Positions 38,230-49,870 of a DNA stretch of 64,000 nt are shown piece after piece; position 1 is the first letter of the stretch; each line of letters starts with the position of its first letter. The notes beneath the pieces were generated by a model. That model was not told where the DNA came from and made no database searches. It saw only the letters and a list, made by a program, of their open reading frames with translations. Source of the stretch: Pegoplata infirma (taxonomy: Eukaryota; Arthropoda; Insecta; Diptera; Anthomyiidae); assembly GCA_963921195.1 (NCBI GenBank), contig OY992536.1, forward strand, positions 175,778,995 through 175,842,994. The letters are read 5' to 3'. Made by a program: the position numbers and the translations under genes.

Positions 38230-38745
38230 AAATAAAGAAATCAGTACAGTTTGGGTGTTATGTACTCGTAAAAAAATTGATTTCTCATAAAGTATCATAC
38301 ATACCATTTTTTTTTAAAAAAACCGAAATTAAAAAAAATTTCAACCTTTCTAGTGGGCTTAGTGAAAAAAATCTGAAAGTGCGACCCTTATAAGATAATT
38401 AGAATTTAATATTTTGACCTTGAATTTTAAGGTCAAATTTATTTTTTTCAAAAAAAACACAAATGCCATTTTAAAGGCCGTCAAAAGTACTTTAAAAGTC
38501 GTTTTTAAAATTATAATTTTTGTTTCATCAAAATGTTAATTTAAATTCACCAAAATATGTTCTTTTCAAAAACATCAAAACTTTCCAACCCTGTAACTCT
38601 GCCAATATTTCATCAAAAAATTTTATATTTGTAATTTTGAATACCTATCATTAACCTACTATTTTACCAAAATTATACTTAAATTGGACAACATTTGTTT
38701 TTTGGTGTGGACCTTTGACGCGTTTTGCCCCATATGTATATTGGT
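38230..38745. repeat. Right arm of the inverted repeat around the errantivirus
   Basis: Reverse complement of 29316-29825 (see that entry). It joins the 142-bp tandem repeat at CCCCATATGTATATTGGTG. Confidence 0.85.
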
Positions 38746-39620
38746 GATAACGTTTTTTAAATCGGATGAGTAGTTTGATCATATTTAAAATTTACGTTTT
38801 TCTTGACAAATGTGGGCGTAGAAATGGGCGTGGTCAATAAAACTTAGAATATTTCCACTCTGAAGGACCTAGTATTTGTGAAAAAATTTTGGAAATCGGA
38901 TGAACATTTTTGGAAATTTTTAAATTTTAGTTTTTTTTGCCAAAAAGTGGGGGTATAAGTGGGCATGGTCGATAAATCCTAGCCTATGTCCACCCTGGAG
39001 GAACAATGTAAATATTGGTGAAAACTTTTTTGAAATCGGATGAGTTGTTAAATAGATATTTTAATTTTAAGTTTTTTGGCCAAAAGTGGGCGTAGAAATG
39101 GGCGTGGTGTATGAAACCCAGCATATGTCCACTATGAAGGACCATTCCAAGCATGTATTGGTGAAAACAATTTTTAAATCAGTTCAGTAGTTGTGGAGCT
39201 TTTTAAATTTTACGTTTTTTGGCTAAAAGTGGGCGTAAAAGTGGGCGTGGTCGATCAATCCTAGCCTATGTCGACCCTGGAGGAACACTCTAAATATTGC
39301 TGAAAACTTTTTTGAAATCGGATGAGTAGTTTCATAGATATTTAAATTTTAAGTTTTTTTACCAAAAGTGGGCGTAGATGTGGGCGTGGTCGATGAAACC
39401 CAGCATGTGTCCACCATGAGGGACCATTTCAAGTATGTATTGGTGAAAAAAATTTTGAAATCGGTTTGGTCGTTTCGGAGATTTTTCAATCTTCCGTTTT
39501 TTGTCCAAAAGTGGGCGTAGAAGTGGGCGTGGTCGATGAAACCTGGCCTATGTCCATCCTGGAGGAACACTTTAAATATTGCTGAAAACATTTTTAAAAT
39601 CGGATAAGTAGTTCCGGAGA
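38746..39620. repeat. 142-bp tandem repeat with alternating unit types
   Basis: Six units begin GGGCGTGGTCGAT near 38829, 38963, 39097, 39241, 39383 and 39525. Each contains AAATCGGATGAGTAGTTT and GCCAAAAGTGGGCGTAGAAGT. Units 2, 4 and 6 have CCTGGAGGAACA and AAATATTG; units 3 and 5 have ATGAAGGACCATTCCAAG and GTATTGG. The higher-order period is therefore a ~284-bp dimer. No coding; the 80-codon minus frame follows the repeat. Confidence 0.88.
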
Positions 39621-39629
39621 TTACCCTCT

Positions 39630-39760
39630 ACAAACAAACAAACAAACAAAAAAACAAACATACAAACATTACCTCTTTATAATATTATTATATATTATAT
39701 TATAAGTAATAAGTAATAAGTAATAAGTAAATAAGTAATAAGTAATAAGTAAAGTATAGA
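39630..39760. repeat. Microsatellites (CAAA)n and (AAGTAAT)n
   Basis: A short CAAA run (39631-39660) and about eight AAGTAAT copies (39700-39755). The rest of 39620-40042 shows nothing recognisable. Confidence 0.8.
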
Positions 39761-40357
39761 TATGAAATATGTATGATGTTCCATATTAGACATTACACAC
39801 CACATTTAACTTTTTCAAAAATTATTTTTTTATGACTAAAATAAATAAACTTGTTTTATCTGAGTTTTTTTTTTTAATTTTTTGGAAATTTCCTATAAAA
39901 ATACAAAAATTTGCAATAATTTTCCCTAAAAATATTAAAAATGTATGTGAAAGAAAATATATGTGGAAAATATATAACCAGCAAACAGAATCTCTTAAAT
40001 AAAGCAAATTGCATTCTGACGTTCAGTGACAGAGATTTTAGTTTAACCCTGCTGTTAGGTTAAGCCCATTTGGTCCAATTTTTGGATTGTTTCCTTTGTA
40101 ACTTTTGAACGGTGATATATACTGGCTTAGTTTTTTTGGTCATGGGGTCTTTTTATAAAACAATGTTTTTTACAAAAAATCTAGGTTCTGACTTAAACCA
40201 GGACTGAGAAAAATAGAAAGTTACGTATCTTAGGTTAAGGGACCATTTGGTCCACAGTATATTTTCTCCTGTGATTCCGATAGCTGGAGCCCATGAAACG
40301 TCGATTTTACAAAATAGGATGCACGCGTTCAAAGCGGGTATTCCGGCAAACTTTTAA

Positions 40358-40724
40358 AATGGTCACGGCTAAGTAATGCATTACCATGTAATGCATAGCA
40401 AAAAAAATAAAAATATAAATTTTTTCCCTTTCGCTTACCATAGGCATAACTTTTTTGTATTTTTCACGCATTATGTAAACCTCATGCACTACTTTGAGTT
40501 TTATCCCAAGCAAAAATCATTAATCCAGTATAGAATAAAGCAACCTTACAATACCCTTTACTTGATTGATTCTTTTTGTTTGGGATGTCACTCAAAGTAA
40601 TGCATGAAAAATAAATAAAGTGAATGTCTATGGTAAGCACTAGGCGAAAATTAATGCACATTTTTAAATTTTTATTTGGCTATGCATTACATGGTAATGC
40701 ATTACATAACCGTTACCATGTTTA
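40358..40724. mobile_element. MITE with TAATGCATTACC arms inside piggyBac
   Basis: Left GTAATGCATTACCATGTAATG (near 40374) is inverted at the right as CATTACATGGTAATGCATTAC (near 40685). The outer bases (ATGGTCACGGCTAA, inverted ATGGTAACGGTTAT) also pair, and CTTACCATAGG recurs inverted inside. It abuts the transposase fragment. Confidence 0.75.
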
Positions 40725-40726
40725 AG

Positions 40727-40963
40727 GTTTTTCTGGGATATCAAGTATGTTTGCAAATACAACGTTAGGCCATCGATCTCTTGCGCGTTTTGTGCTGTAG
40801 GAACCAACCATTTGATCAGCAATATCTACGCCACCTAAATGAGATGAATCATTAGAAATTATAGGAAAAAACAAAACTAACATACCTTTCGTTGAATTGT
40901 AATACAAAACAATCTCTAAAGTAAAGAATATGAAAAAAGGGAATCCCTCAACAAATGTTTACA
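40727..40963 (-). pseudogene. piggyBac transposase fragment with intron
   Basis: On the minus strand the frame reads EIVLYYNSTKG, then a 52-base GT..AG intron (GTATGTTAG...CATTTAG, about 40894-40843), then GVDIADQMVGSYSTKRARDR and WPNVVFANILDIP. YNSTKGGVD..DQM..YS..R...RWP.VVF.NILDI is the conserved block around the third catalytic Asp of piggyBac transposases (DDE_Tnp_1_7). Only about 65 residues remain; a MITE cuts the C-terminal side and a hAT element the N-terminal side. The intact intron suggests the source gene was spliced. Confidence 0.88.
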
Positions 40964-41199
40964 TTAGCTGTGTTGAGTAGAGATGGGTGCTGGTCACGTA
41001 ATTTGCGTGGTTCACGTGAATTACGCGTGACTCACGCTCGAGCGAAGTCTAGTTAATTACAAGAATCATGCTTGAGGGAGTGTGATTCCAAAACTTTTAT
41101 GTGTGAGTGATTAGAAAGCGAGCTTAATTTTTGCGTGAGTGCCATTTTTCGTGCGTGATTCAATATAATTTTTTTGTATTGCTTTCAGTTTTATTTATA

Positions 41200-43425
41200 C
41201 CCGAGTAAAAATTTTTATATATAATTATATATAATTTGATATAACACACTTTTATCAAATTATATATAATTTGATAAAATTATATATAATTCTATCCAGG
41301 AATTGGTGGATAAAATTTTATAAAATTAGATAAAATTATATCAAATTATATATAATTTGATAAAATTATATATAATTTGATAAAATTATATCCGAAAAAG
41401 TTTTTTGTCTAATTTTATATAATTTGATATAATTTTATAAAAAATGATATTATTTTATATAATTAGATATGAGAGACCCCCATGTTTTTGGCGGTTTTTT
41501 AATTAAAATTTTTATAACATTCAGATCTATAATTTGAAAACATCTGAGGTCATAAATATATACTTTTTGTATATGTAGATATAATTTATTTATTTTTGCT
41601 ATATTAACATTATATTTATTAAAATACATTTACATGCAAATAGTTACAAAATTCATCACTATTTCACTTACAAACTTTCATTTGGGTCTCAATAAATCTA
41701 AGAGCAGTGGTAGTTCTTTACATTGCTTTGGCTCAACTTTTGGGAAATTAAATTTGTTTGTGCCACAGTCACATATTCGGCGTATTAAATCGATCCGCTA
41801 ACAACGCATTATGTTACTATTTGATTCCCTCTATCGTACAGATAAGATCTCAGATGAACATGCTGATTACTTCTCTCAAAGATTTGATTATACGTGTGTA
41901 TGTCCTATTTAACGCACTTTTATCCATTTTCTTCCAGCTATTCATCTCTTGTTTACAACTCGTACATTTACAAAATCTGCAAAAAAATGGCAACAAATTT
42001 AATCATTAATTAAATTTTTACATTTAAAATCTCTTAAACTTTATACTTACGTTTTTTTGTGGTTTATTTAGTAAATTTTGCGATTTTTTAACAAAAACTA
42101 AAAATTAAATATGTTTGTTATTTTTTTTTGGAAATTTTTTTTTGACATTTTTTTGAAATGTAATTTAAAAACAAAAATATATGGGAAGTATAACAGAGTT
42201 AAGGGAAGTATATGCAAGTGGAGAGGGCAAATAAAAATAAGGTAATTTTTAAAGTTAATAATAATAAAATTGTATTTTCACGACAAAAACCTCCATATGT
42301 GGCAAACAACTTTTTGTTGACCCATCGTGGTACTTTTTTGGACTTCATTTTGTGTAAATATTTTAACAATATTACAATGACACTTGTTATTAGCAAAACA
42401 AAATGTAAAAATTATTCGGAAATTATACATGTCGTCACTGCCCAGCCGAAAAACCTTTATATAGGGTTTTAAAAAGACCCGGGAAACATTTTTACGTTAA
42501 CTTTTCATTCCACTCCTTTAAAATAAATTTTGTTTAAAAGAAACTGCAATATTGTTAAACTAACATCCCTAGTAAAAAAAGAAAAAAAGTTCATGACTAA
42601 TTATATCCCAAATATGGCGGATACAATTACTTTAAAAATTATCTACGGGTATATTTTATGATCTATCGGGATAACCTTATATATAATGTGATACGTGAAT
42701 TGGGTCTATATAATTATATCAGTTGGAGAAAACTGATACGATTAAATATAATTTAAACCCATTATAACTCATCATATATTGCTCCTTATAACGTCATATA
42801 AGTTGGATAACATTGTATATAATCATATGCACTTTATGTAATGTTATATACAAAAATATATTCTTTATGTATAGCAATATCTAACCATATATATTTTATC
42901 TTATAGTCTCAATTTATTTTATATTGTATCAGTCCGGATCAAACTGATAAAACCAGATAGACCCATTTTACGTATCATATTATATATAAGACTATCTGTT
43001 CAGATCTTGTAGGATAACCGAGGATAATATTTGAAACAATTGTGTCCACCATATTTGGGATATAATTTGTCACGGCTATATATAACTCTTTTTTACTCGG
43101 GATTGCAATTTTACCGATAAAAAAGAACGTAAAACAAGAAAATAAAAATTTTTGGAGTTTTTCAAAAAATGTAAAAAAAACACATAGAAGTTTCGTCAGT
43201 GGTTGGAGGGTATAAAAATATAACATTTTTGTACGTTATTTTATATTTATTTTTCGCATTAAATAAGGCGTATATATAATTATATAAAGCAGATCTAATT
43301 ATATATAATTATATATAATAATATTTTAATATGAAAAAGTTTATATATAATTATATATAATTTTATATAAATTTATATAATTTTATAAAATTATATATAA
43401 TTATATATAAGCTTTTTTACTCGGG
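41200..43425. mobile_element. TA-flanked element with CCCGAGTAAAAA ends
   Basis: CCCGAGTAAAAATTTTTATA at the left, TTTTTTACTCGGG at the right, TA on both sides; same termini as the 89-bp MITE at 12636. The first 270 bp and last 160 bp are ATATATAATT/GATAAAATTA low-complexity repeats. A related nested copy lies at 42566-43102. On the minus strand around 42050-41870 there is a GTAAGT...TTTTTTGCAG intron-like arrangement and a short cysteine-containing frame; I do not assign a function. Confidence 0.7.
42566..43102. mobile_element. Nested related TIR element
   Basis: TCCCTAGTAAAAAAAG at the left and TTTTTTACTCGGGA at the right. The next ~50 bp also pair: ATTATATCCCAAATATGG against CCATATTTGGGATATAATT. 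The body contains ATATAAGTTGGATAAC and CAGATAGACCCA motifs. It is about 537 bp and non-coding. Confidence 0.65.
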
Positions 43426-43889
43426 TAGTTTTAGTTTTATTTTTCGTTTTGCAATCTGTTAGAATTCAAATTAACGGTCTGCTAATATATGAAAAGCATT
43501 TTTTTTAAATTTCCTTAAAATTGTGTATTTGTAAGTGAATGTTGCGTGAATTGGGGTGAGCGTAATTATGAATCACGTGAGTCACGCATGATCGTAACTT
43601 ATTTTAGATTTACTGATGTGAGTAGTAAGTGAGCGTGAGTAAAGAAAAAAATCGAGTGAGTGATTCATGAGCGATTATAATATTTCTTGCGTGAGCGTGA
43701 CCCAAAATTCACTCACGCACCCATCTCTAACGTTGAAATAAGCTTAAAATAATAGTATTTAGGTGAAATTATCCAAAATATATACAAATATAATATTATA
43801 TTGCTATTTTGTTTGAATATTAAAGTATGGACCAAATGGTCCACTAACCTAACATTCGTAAGTTTTTTCTGACCTAACAGCAGGGTTAA

Positions 43890-44805
43890 TATATTTATTG
43901 CATCCAAAAAACAGCTCTTAAATTTTGGGTTGTTATTTTTCTTTTGCGAGTAAGTTTAACGATTTTTTTTCCAACATTTAACAGCATTTATTTATTTTTA
44001 GTACGATGTTGTAGCTATCTATATGTCTTAGTTTTACCTTAATGCAATAAACAACTTTTTCTAGTTTGATATTTGTTGCGAAACGCCTTATATAAACATA
44101 TAAGTGCTTTTATTTCTTATTTCTCCTACATATTTTTCTGTTTTGAAATTCTGAATGACTTTATTATTAAGTACGTATTGTTATAATACCTTCATGTGGT
44201 TGTAAATGAATCAAGAAAAATTTTGTTATTTATATGCAAATAAAATTGTTTAAATTTTAGCATTTATATATCTTTTGAAATTTTAAATTTATACCAATTT
44301 ATACACATGAAATTTAACATTACTGCTAAATTTTATTCTAACAATAGAAAGTACTCACACCCTTATGAACCAATTTTCCTGAAAATATATATAAAAGATA
44401 AATTCTTATGCTGGGGTGTCTGGGCTTATTAGCCATATCGGGATTTAGGGGTTAAAAAAAGGTAAAAAAGTCATTTTTTTTATTTTTGAGCCATTTCTAT
44501 TTAAGAAGCAAAATAATGTTTTCATATGGCAAGAAAGTTATTTTTTTTACCTGTCGAATGTTAGTTTTGGGGGTATTTATGCAAAGACATACACAGAAAT
44601 TTTTTTTGTCAAATTACTAGAAAATCTCATAATCCCATTTTACCAATATTTGACAGCTTTATCTGTTTTTTAACAAAAAAAAACTTGGATCGAATTTTTT
44701 TTTTTTTTTTTTTTTTTAATTTTAAAGAAAACCAGGATGTCTAATTTTTTAGAAAAATTTAAATTTTTCTTTCACACTTTTCTCAATTCAAAACCATATA
44801 TGAGC
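43890..44805. other. AT-rich stretch, no gene
   Basis: No recognisable ORF. The last ~80 bp (44728-44805, ACCAGGATGTCTAA to AAAACCATATAT) are also the end of each 640-bp unit at 46.6-48.0 kb, so the tandem array once began here and was split by the insertion at 44806. Confidence 0.6.
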
Positions 44806-46640
44806 AATTGTCATTAACTTTTAATATTTAAGAAAAAAAAAATTGCGATTTTTTTTTTCGTGGCACATTGATAAGACTTTGTAGGTAAATAACATTATAA
44901 ATAAGTAAGTCAAATCCGTCAGCGTGCATTAATTTGAGCGATCGCACCCAAAACTATGGCGGTTTAAAGTTAAAATTTTTAAAAAAATTGTCAAAATTTC
45001 ATTTTTTATCCGAAGTTAACCAAACGTACCATTTTATATTATGATTACCCAGAGCTAAAATACATATTCAAACACGCATAAAATCTTTGCTAAATATCGA
45101 GATATCTGCATTTAACCAATTTTTTTTCGGCGCATTTTCCAATATTTTGGAAATAAAAATGTTTCCAGCGGTTTTATTTTTTTTTTAGAAAAATATTACC
45201 AAATGCATTAACAAAATCTCAACAAATTCTTAGTTAACACCATTATTCTATCTCTAATAGGTAAGAAACAGCAGTGGTTTAAAGGGAACATTTTTAAAAA
45301 AAAAATTTATAATTTGGAATTTATTTTTTTTTTTTAATATTAAATGTCCGATTTTACAGTGTTGTCCTTCACTGAATATTGAAACTATTCAAAGTATGAT
45401 TAATAATGCTAATATTAAGGTTATTACGAAATATTTTAACGTTATTACTAATTTTAACAAGGTTATAAAAAATGTTAGCGATTTTTCGCGATTTTCGCGA
45501 CTGCAAAAATCAATGGACTAATTTTGAAATATTATTTGAATAAGACATGTCAAAATCTATCAAAATACATTTCTTTTCTACTTTATTTATATAACCATTA
45601 AATTTAAAGGTATCAAAAATTTAAAACCACCGAAAAACCGCTTAAACGTTAAATTTTTTCGGGTGCGAATTAATTGAAGATAGAGAATTAAAAAGACTAC
45701 CAAATGCGCCTTTCACCGAACAATTTCTATAAGCGGCCTGGATGAGCCTTACAAAAAAGTGAAAACTGAAAAACACCGCGGAATTCGCCAATATTAACTT
45801 TTGATCAATGTTGCTTTCCATGACTTATTATATTTGCACATACCATTGTTTATACATGTTCAACTTTCAGCCATGCACATTTGGCTGTCAAATAATTCAA
45901 AACTAAAATATCGAAATTTTGCAAAAAATTTAAAAAGTTCATAAAATTTTTGCAATTGAATATTTTTGGGTGCGTTTGTAAATCAAGTGGGAAATTGTAA
46001 ATTATAAAGTTCACAAAGCATTCGGAACCATTCGGAATAAAACTAGGAGTGTGCCTCGCAAAAAACAGACTTTTTAAAAAATTCACGTTTTTTCTTCCCA
46101 TCTTTGGAGAGCTGCAGCTTCGTAACCATTGCGAGCACATCACTCGAATCAGTCTCAGATTGTGCATATTTACAAGGGCTTTTACCATGTGTATTTGAAT
46201 TTTAAAATTACAGTTTGCACCAAAAGGTACAATCAAAAAACCTCGAAAAATTGAAAATTTAAAAAAATTGGTATCAAAGATTTAGGTCCATGTAACTTTT
46301 TTCTTATTGATGGCACATACACTGAACCTACACCAAATAATTGCCCAAGTCTACTGATTAAACGGTATTAAATTTGGAGCAATAGCTTTAACGCACCCAA
46401 CAATATGGAACTTTGAACGAAAAATTTCATGAGAGTATCAAGCGATTTTTTTAACAATTTTCAACTTTGCACGTTAATTACCATGAGATAATAAGACTAT
46501 TTGCGCTGTGCCTTTGCAGAATTACTCATTATGGTTCCCTTAACATATCTACATTCACAGGTACCACGTAGTTTAGAAAAAAAAGGTTATTGCGAAATTA
46601 GTAAAATATCACAAGCGTTAAAAGTTAATGACAAAAGTCC
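44806..46640. mobile_element. TIR element inserted in the 640-bp repeat array
   Basis: TTGTCATTAACTTTTAA near 44808 is inverted as TTAAAAGTTAATGACAA near 46618. The flanks CCATATAT and CCATATAA approximate an 8-base duplication, and the uninterrupted junction in the next units reads ACCATATATAACAAATC. About 1.83 kb, with no protein similarity recognised; a 128-codon minus-strand frame (46236-45850) has no known motif. Confidence 0.6.
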
Positions 46641-47026
46641 ATATAACAAATCAAAAAATTATAATACATAATTATAATTAGTGCCTGAGCTCGACAGTCT
46701 TTACAGAAAACAATAATTAAAAAAAAAAAAAAAATAACGACTATAAGTCGCCCTAAGTGGCAATCAGTATCTTTGGAAAAATGGCAACACCTAACATTTG
46801 TGTCTAAAATATAGACCATGTCTGGCAATGTTTGCAAAAATAAGTACTTATTGTTAGATCAGAATTGATGAAGGTGAGGAAGAAGAATAATGATTACTAA
46901 AAATAACTTTGTTTACAATAATTACAATAACAAAGTCTTCTGTTAGAAAAAACAACAGCAACAACCACACTCGAATTGAAAAAATCAGATTTAGTTGATA
47001 CTTGCTTAACAGCCTACTTGGAGTAT

Positions 47027-47097
47027 CGGTCTAGAGTGATTGTACGTTACAAGCAGTTAATAGCAAAGTATTACAGATGATGATGAGTTCAATTCTT
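47027..47097 (+). ncRNA. tRNA-like pol III motifs, unit 1
   Basis: CGGTCTAGAGTG is box A-like; GAGTTCAATTCTT, 47 bases on, is box B-like. Together they suggest a tRNA-derived SINE head. I cannot fold a full tRNA, so this is probably not a functional tRNA gene. Confidence 0.4.
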
Positions 47098-47661
47098 GTC
47101 GGCTGCGATCTGTAAATAATTTTCACATATAGAGTTTTATTGACTATTAACTAAATAAATTTGACATTAAAAGTTTTTCTGAAGATTATTATAACTGGAT
47201 AATATGAAACTAGTAAGAAACAAACCAGGATGTCTAAATTTTTAGAAAAATTAAAAAATTTTTCTTTCACACTTTTCTCAATTCAAAACCATATATAACA
47301 AATCAAAAAATTATAATACATAATTAGAGCCTGAGCTCGACTGTCTTTACAGAAAACAATAATTTAAAAATAACGACTATAAGTCGCCCTAAGTGGCAAT
47401 CAGTATCTTTGGAAAAATGGCAACACCTAACATTTGTGTCTAAAATATAGACCATGTCTGGCAATGTTTGCAAAAATAAGTACTTATTGTTAGATCAGAA
47501 TTGATGAGGGGAGGAAGAAGAATAATGATTACTAAAAATAACTTTGTTTACAATAATTACAATAACAAAGTCTTCTGTTAGAAAAAACAACAGCAACAAC
47601 CACACTCGAATTGAAAAAATCAGATTTAGTTGATACTTGCTTAACAGCCTACTTGGCGTAT

Positions 47662-47732
47662 CGGTCTAGAGTGATTGTACGTTACAAGCAGTTAATAGCA
47701 AAGTAGTACAGATGATGATGAGTTCAATCCCT
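47662..47732 (+). ncRNA. tRNA-like pol III motifs, unit 2
   Basis: The same box A-like motif, with box B-like GAGTTCAATCCCT, which is closer to the consensus than in unit 1. Confidence 0.42.
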
Positions 47733-48344
47733 GTCGGCTGCGATCTGTTAATAATTTTCACATATAGAGTTTTATTGACTATTAACTAAATAAATTTGAC
47801 ATTAAAAGTTTTTCTGAAGATTATTATAACTGGATAATATGAAACTAGTAAGAAACAAACCAGGATGTCTAAATTTTTAGAAAAATTAAAATTTTTCTTT
47901 CACACTTTTCTCAATTCAAAACCATATATAACAAATCAAAAAATTATAATACATAATTATAATTAGAGCCTGAGCTCGACTGTCTTTACAGAAAACAATA
48001 ATTTAAAAAAGAAAAAGTTGTAAATTTACAAGTTTTTTGGCCAAAATCTTATAATATCCCAGCAAAAAAAAAATTCGAAATAGTTCAAAACGAAGTAGAC
48101 TTAAACTACATAAAAAGTAGCAATTAGTGAATATTTTTTGTTGCAAAAAAAGTAGTTTAAAATAACATCCAAATATGTCAATAAGAAGGAAAATAATATG
48201 GATTCCACTACTTAAGAACACTATAGTCCGAATGAGTTTTTTTTATATTTTTCAAACGTAATGAAAAGAACATATTTATTTAAATTTATTTAATAGAGTT
48301 TTAGTCTAAACTATAGTTTTATATATAATTAAAAGGCAAAAAGT

Positions 48345-49789
48345 TACACACAGAGAAATGTTAAGTTGGAATTCCATTATTACATTGAAATTTTGATAAA
48401 TCTTAGAAATTTTTAGTTGTTAAGTATTGTAAATTTTTTATCACCTTACCAAATTAATAACAGCAGTAATAATTAATTATCAATCGTGACCGAATGGATG
48501 TATCAACAACTAATAATTTGGTTAATATACCCAAACTAAAAACTAGTAAAGTTTTTGAAAAATATTTAGTAAGTACAACCGTTTCTTGTAGTCTTTATTT
48601 TCCCTCCCGACCAGTAATCATTTGTTTAAATTAATAAATTCGAAACACATTAGGTAATAGTATCCACAACTGAAAATGTTGGTTAACTCAACCAAATTTT
48701 CAAAAAAAAAATTATTTTTGAAAATTTTTATTAAATTATAAATTTGTATTGGTATTCTTAACTAATATTTGGTCGTTAGAATTTCATTTTGGTTACAAAA
48801 CTAAAACGTCAGAAAAAAATTAAAATATTAATTAGTTAGAAGAAAAATGTTATTGTGTTCAGACGTTTTTTTTTAATTTTAAAATAAAATTCATGTAAAA
48901 TTCCGTAAAAAATTTTACAAAATTTTTTTTGACGGTAAGTTGATACAACTTTCGAAATACAAACAATTTAAGTCAATAAATCTTATTTTAGATTTTTGCA
49001 TACAACTTTAATGCAGATGCTAAAGAAGATATTTTACCCAAAAGTCGACAAAAAAATCGTTTTTGAGCCAACAATAAAAACCTATGGAACAGTTTCCCAG
49101 AAATCCACTCTCTGAAGGTAACAAATTCAAGGTTATAAATGCCAGAATATTGAAATTAACAAAGATTCACCCAAAAATTTTTTCAGAATCGGAAACTTTT
49201 TCTATAGGAAAAATGACTTAAAATCTTAGACTTTTTCTGTAGGAAAAGTGACTCATAATCTGATACTTTTTCTGTAGGAAAAATTTCTCAAAACCTAAAA
49301 CTTTTTCTCCGAATCTGAGACTTTTTCTATAGGAAAAATTTTAGAATTTGACACTTTTCCACATTATATTAGACTTTTTCAATAGGAAAAATTCTCAGAT
49401 ACTTTTACATATTTTCTTTAGAAGATATTCTATTATATTTTCTGAGATATTCTAATACGGATTCTGAGACATTCTTTCTGCAGAAAAATTCTCGGATAAA
49501 TTAGTAAAATGGCTTGAAAAAATATTAAAAATTTTATTTCAAAAGAAACAGTTAAAAAAAATATTGATTGGTACAACTATATAACGCTTTTTAAATTCGA
49601 TTACTCTAACCAATGTCAATTTTAACATAAAAATATTCGGTTCTCATAATAGATATTTACCGGTAGAGACAACTGAATTGGCAGTAGAGGCAACTGAATA
49701 TTGTGATAGTTGGTGCAACCGCAAAAATTCAGTTGGCAAACAATTCAGTTGCAACAACTGAATCTATTTTCTGTGTGTAATATTTGATA
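48345..49789. mobile_element. Nested TIR element with ACACACAGA ends
   Basis: TACACACAGAGAAATG at the left; the right end reads TTTTCTGTGTGTA. The subterminal parts carry CAACTGAAT, GGTTAA and AACCAA motifs. It contains minisatellite array D. No coding. Confidence 0.6.
49165..49505. repeat. 35-bp minisatellite, array D
   Basis: About ten diverged units of CTTTTTCTATAGGAAAAATG plus CTCAGAATCTGAGA-like sequence, preceded by AAG/GTAACAAAT near 49117. The shortest and most degenerate array. Confidence 0.75.
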
Positions 49790-49870
49790 GGTTACAATTC
49801 CAGGAATAAAAACATTTTTTTATTTTTAATTTGTTTAATCTTAAATTTGGTGTAAACTGATTTTGTTTTT

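Larger units (their letters stand above)
40978..43729. mobile_element. Non-autonomous hAT element inside piggyBac
   Basis: The TIR is TAGAGATGGGTGC at both ends (right end inverted). The 8-base flanks GTGTTGAG and ACGTTGAA match at 5 of 8, all mismatches being transitions, as in an aged hAT duplication. Both subterminal 200-bp regions are rich in CACGTGA/GTGAGTGA and GCGTGAGT motifs in alternating orientation. No hAT transposase is visible. A TA-flanked element occupies 41200-43425. Confidence 0.8.
40047..43885 (-). mobile_element. Decayed piggyBac element with nested insertions
   Basis: The 14-bp TIRs CCCTGCTGTTAGGT are identical at both ends and flanked by TTAA (40043-40046, 43886-43889), the piggyBac target. 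Subterminal motifs ATTTGGTCC and GGACCAAATGGTCC lie inside both ends. A minus-strand piggyBac transposase fragment sits at 40727-40963. Most of the interior is a hAT element (40978-43729) and the elements inside that. The rest of the transposase is missing. Confidence 0.92.
46646..48012. repeat. Tandem ~640-bp duplication
   Basis: Unit starts (ACAAATCAAAAAATTATAAT) are at 46646, 47298 and 47931; the third unit is cut after ~80 bp by the next element. Periods are 652 and 633; unit 2 has lost an A-run and a few bases. The units are >95% alike by eye. Each carries pol III-type motifs (separate entries) and GACTATAAGTCGCCCTAAGTGG. Confidence 0.9.

Noticed and set aside
45850..46236. 128-codon minus-strand frame
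   Set aside because: Inside a non-coding TIR element, no recognisable domain and no splice or start context; likely chance.
47027..47097. A functional tRNA gene
   Set aside because: Box A and B motifs are present but I cannot form an acceptor stem or a plausible anticodon loop; kept only as a SINE-like feature.
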